From an uncultured Spirochaetaceae bacterium (GTDB taxonomy: Bacteria; Spirochaetota; Spirochaetia; Sphaerochaetales; Sphaerochaetaceae): a DNA stretch of 64,000 bases. The notes below the pieces were generated by a model. The model was not told the origin of the DNA and ran no database searches. It was given only the letters and a program-made list of their open reading frames with translations. The first letter of the stretch is position 1, and the number at the start of each line of letters is the position of its first letter. Where the stretch lies: the NCBI GenBank assembly GCA_944389145.1, contig CALXLH010000025.1:62001-126000 (forward strand), in the 5' to 3' direction. Below are positions 61,939 to 64,000 of the stretch, piece after piece. The translations under genes and the position numbers were made by a program.

Positions 61939-62485
61939 AAAGCTCCACGGAAACGCCAGCCTCCCTTATCCCCTTGCTCTGGAAATACGGCCTCTGCATG
62001 TCCATGATCATGATGATCATTTCCTCAAGGGTGCCGCAAGAGAGTATCGCGTTACGCTGGTCATCGCAAAGATGCCTGCGTCCCTTCTCTGCGTAATCCG
62101 CTATATACACAACGGCCCCATACGGCCCCATATCCCTGTGTCCAAGCGTATGATGCCTTACGGCTGTCTTCCAGAAGCCAGGCACCCCGCCGGCATCCTC
62201 ATCGAAATGCGCAGCGGCAAGGGCTCCATGGAGAAGCATGGGATCATTCTCCTCCTCGGGGAAGACCTCTATGCCCTTGGAACGGCAGTAGGATGCGGTC
62301 GAATCATCACAGTCATACCTGTAGGCATCGTGGTATATGCCGATAGAGGAGGCGTCAAGCACAGACAGTCCGAATCGCCCTGCAAGGCTCCTGGACATCT
62401 CCACGACACCGAGGGAATGCTGGAATCTCCTTTCAGGCAGCCTCGCCCTTACGAAAGCCTCAAGCTCTGTATAGATCATGCTCAT
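61904..62485 (-). CDS. yqeK: YqeK-type HD-domain phosphohydrolase
   Basis: A 193-residue HD-domain protein that in this family cleaves diadenosine tetraphosphate. RFQHSLGVVEMSRSLA supplies the first histidine, IGIYHDAYRYDCDD the HD pair, and AVRHHTLGHRDMGPYGAVVYIADYAE the distal histidines and aspartate. AAGGA nine bases upstream supports the start, 26 bases inside the nadD end; a second ATG two codons later is possible. Confidence 0.88.
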   Translation of the reverse strand: MSMIYTELEAFVRARLPERRFQHSLGVVEMSRSLAGRFGLSVLDASSIGIYHDAYRYDCDDSTASYCRSKGIEVFPEEENDPMLLHGALAAAHFDEDAGGVPGFWKTAVRHHTLGHRDMGPYGAVVYIADYAEKGRRHLCDDQRNAILSCGTLEEMIIMIMDMQRPYFQSKGIREAGVSVELYEFLKAGGRLG

Positions 62486-63059
62486 GGATATACTTCCTTA
62501 CGCTCTCGGAGAGCATCTTCTCATCACCGCCACGGATCTCGGTGGAGGATGCGGCAAGTATCTCGCTGGGAATCATCACGACATCAGCCCCTTCCGGCGG
62601 CGATGCCTTATCACCACGGGAGAAGCACCAGAAGCGGACATTAGAGCAGAGATAGCCATAGTCGTGCCAGCTGCTTAGCCGAGCGAGGATATCATCACCG
62701 ATGATGAAATTCACGCGGCCGCCATCCTCGATATCCGGAAGGAAATGCCTGATGGTGTCAGAGGTATAGCTGACGCCGCCCTGCTCTCCTTCCCAGCATG
62801 ATACCTCCACATCAAGCACATCTGACGGGAACATCGCGCGGTAGTCAGACACAAGAAGCCGGAGCATAGCCGCCCTGTCATGGAATGACGCAGGCCTCGA
62901 ATCCTGCTTGAAGTTCGAGATATTCGCGGGAATCACGATAAGGCGCCCGATCGGCGTGAGGACAGCGACCTCATGCATCAGATGGATATGACCAAGATGG
63001 GGAGGGTCGAACGATCCCCCGAGAAGCGCGGTCCTAGGCCTCATCCCTGTAATGGGCAT
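62460..63059 (-). CDS. nadD: Nicotinate-nucleotide adenylyltransferase
   Basis: A 199-residue enzyme that makes deamido-NAD from nicotinate mononucleotide and ATP. ALLGGSFDPPHLGHIHLMHE is the nucleotidyltransferase GxFDPxHxGH motif, FIIGDDILARLSSWHDY the substrate loop and ASSTEIRGG the (I/S)SSTxIR motif. Several in-frame ATGs exist; the one with AAGGA upstream is selected, but the ATG five codons later is nearly as good. It overlaps obgE by 26 bases. Confidence 0.93.
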   Translation of the reverse strand: MPITGMRPRTALLGGSFDPPHLGHIHLMHEVAVLTPIGRLIVIPANISNFKQDSRPASFHDRAAMLRLLVSDYRAMFPSDVLDVEVSCWEGEQGGVSYTSDTIRHFLPDIEDGGRVNFIIGDDILARLSSWHDYGYLCSNVRFWCFSRGDKASPPEGADVVMIPSEILAASSTEIRGGDEKMLSESVRKYIHEHDLYRA

Positions 63060-64000
63060 CGGTATCCATCCTTGACGTGAAGCCCTCTTCCTTCCTCTCA
63101 CCCGAAAGCTCGAGGAGGGCCTTCCTCACATCATCGACAAGATCGTCCATATAGATCGAGAGCGGCAGGACCTTCATATTCCTGTACTTCGCCTTCAGCT
63201 CAGAGAACCGCTCTTCCGCGCCATCCTCATCGATCTTCGTTCCGATAAGGATATGCTCCTTGCCCGCAAGCTCCTCGCTGTACTTCGCAAGCTCCGAAGA
63301 GAGGATATCATAGGCTTCGAGGCAGTTATCAGCGGAAAGGTCCACCATATAGCATAGTCCCTTCGTCCGCGAGATGTGCCGGAGGAACTTATATCCCATT
63401 CCAGCACCTTCGCTCGCCCCCTCGATTATCCCCGGGATATCAGCGATGATCACATCCTGATCCCCATCGCGCAGGACTCCAAGCACCGGTATCTTCGTCG
63501 TGAACGGATAGCCGGCGACCTTGCTCCTAGCATTGGTGAAGAGGTTTATGAGCGAGGACTTGCCTGCGTTCGGGAAGCCCACCAGCCCGATATCCGCGAT
63601 GATCTGCAGCTCCAGCCCGACACGCATCTCCTCTCCAGGAAAGCCAGGCTGCGCGTATTTCGGAGCCTGACGGACCGCGTTGCGGAAATGCCAGTTTCCG
63701 AGTCCGCCCTTTCCTCCTTGGAGGAAGACATAGCGATCGACATCGGTCAGGTCCTTTATCAGCTCTCCAGTCTGGGCATCACGGATCACGGTTCCAGGCG
63801 GAACGGGAATCTCAACATCCCTGCCGTTGCGCCCCGCGCATCGGGCTCCCTGGCCGGGCCTGCCGTTCTCAGCACGGAACGAACGCTGGAGCTTCAGATG
63901 CCCGAGCGTCCTGAGATTCGAGCGCACGACAAAGACAACGTCCCCTCCTCGGCCTCCGTCACCACCGTCCGGACCGCCCTTGGGGACGAACTTCTCCCGG
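63034..64000 (-). CDS. obgE: GTPase ObgE/CgtA, 5' end outside the window
   Basis: The C-terminal 320 or so residues of Obg, a ribosome-associated GTPase involved in 50S assembly and stress. The glycine-rich Obg fold reads through the right edge (VPKGGPDGGDGGRGGDVVF), then QAPKYAQPGFPGEE. The G domain has GFPNAGKSSLINLFTNA (G1), the switch-I threonine in PFTTK, ADIPGIIEGASEGAG (G3) and IGTKID (G4). The C-terminal extension is short. First visible gene of the operon; the start lies beyond base 64000. Confidence 0.97.
   Translation of the reverse strand, partial: REKFVPKGGPDGGDGGRGGDVVFVVRSNLRTLGHLKLQRSFRAENGRPGQGARCAGRNGRDVEIPVPPGTVIRDAQTGELIKDLTDVDRYVFLQGGKGGLGNWHFRNAVRQAPKYAQPGFPGEEMRVGLELQIIADIGLVGFPNAGKSSLINLFTNARSKVAGYPFTTKIPVLGVLRDGDQDVIIADIPGIIEGASEGAGMGYKFLRHISRTKGLCYMVDLSADNCLEAYDILSSELAKYSEELAGKEHILIGTKIDEDGAEERFSELKAKYRNMKVLPLSIYMDDLVDDVRKALLELSGERKEEGFTSRMDTDAHYRDEA

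Overview
The window looks like the chromosome of a diderm, probably anaerobic, spirochaete (Sphaerochaeta/Treponema-like). This rests on several outer-membrane barrel proteins with signal peptides, two AT-free lipoboxes, a TrpXYZ-type ABC system, a QueH-type epoxyqueuosine reductase, an AAA-ATPase/PD-(D/E)XK family common in spirochaetes, and an alpha2-type glycyl-tRNA synthetase. The taxonomic placement is an inference from family content only. Genes are densely packed and modestly GC-rich; both ends cut a gene (an outer-membrane protein on the left, obgE on the right).

Layout. 0-9 kb: the tail of an outer-membrane barrel gene, a dat-ddc pair for 1,3-diaminopropane, an AAA/nuclease-like protein, a major porin-like protein and enolase. 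9-24 kb: GT4 glycosyltransferase, an outer-membrane protein, a queuosine-precursor transporter overlapping a small radical-SAM gene (QueL candidate), a SurA/PpiD-like foldase, DUF2804, a DEAD helicase, glf, TrpR, cardiolipin synthase, QueH, a TPR protein and a patatin fused to a putative barrel. 24-32 kb: tRNA-Leu, a frameshifted RelE-like toxin with intact antitoxin, hemolysin III, YbaK, nitroreductase, tRNA-Pro, an acyl-CoA ligase, and a mtaD-cupin-mtnA operon for methylthioadenosine salvage.

32-44 kb is the most distinctive part: a CUT1-type sugar ABC transporter without ATPase, two tandem paralogous 632-residue FAD oxidoreductases, a third FAD oxidoreductase, two zinc alcohol dehydrogenases and a ROK regulator. 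Three promoters in this block (facing the binding protein, the first dehydrogenase and the second dehydrogenase) share an AT-rich AAAAAGT..TTTAC element fused to the -35 box, so the block behaves like one regulon for oxidation of an unknown polyol or sugar.

44-64 kb: a CadD-like transporter, a gltX-glyS-tyrS operon, an alpha/beta hydrolase coupled to a membrane LuxR regulator, an RloA/RloB (AbiL-like) pair, a small CGCC protein, a lipoprotein, a degenerate PdxA, an acidic 53-residue protein, the TrpX-TrpX-permease-ATPase transporter with a candidate TrpR operator, a MATE exporter, and the obgE-nadD-yqeK-lipoprotein-rsfS housekeeping operon.

A recurring feature is that about a dozen transcription units have a sigma-70 -10 box only 5-9 bases (once 11) before the ATG and no Shine-Dalgarno sequence, which predicts leaderless mRNAs, while operon-internal genes and some others carry a normal AGGAGG. 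Terminators are compact GC hairpins, often with a TTCG loop, and in places directly abut the next promoter.
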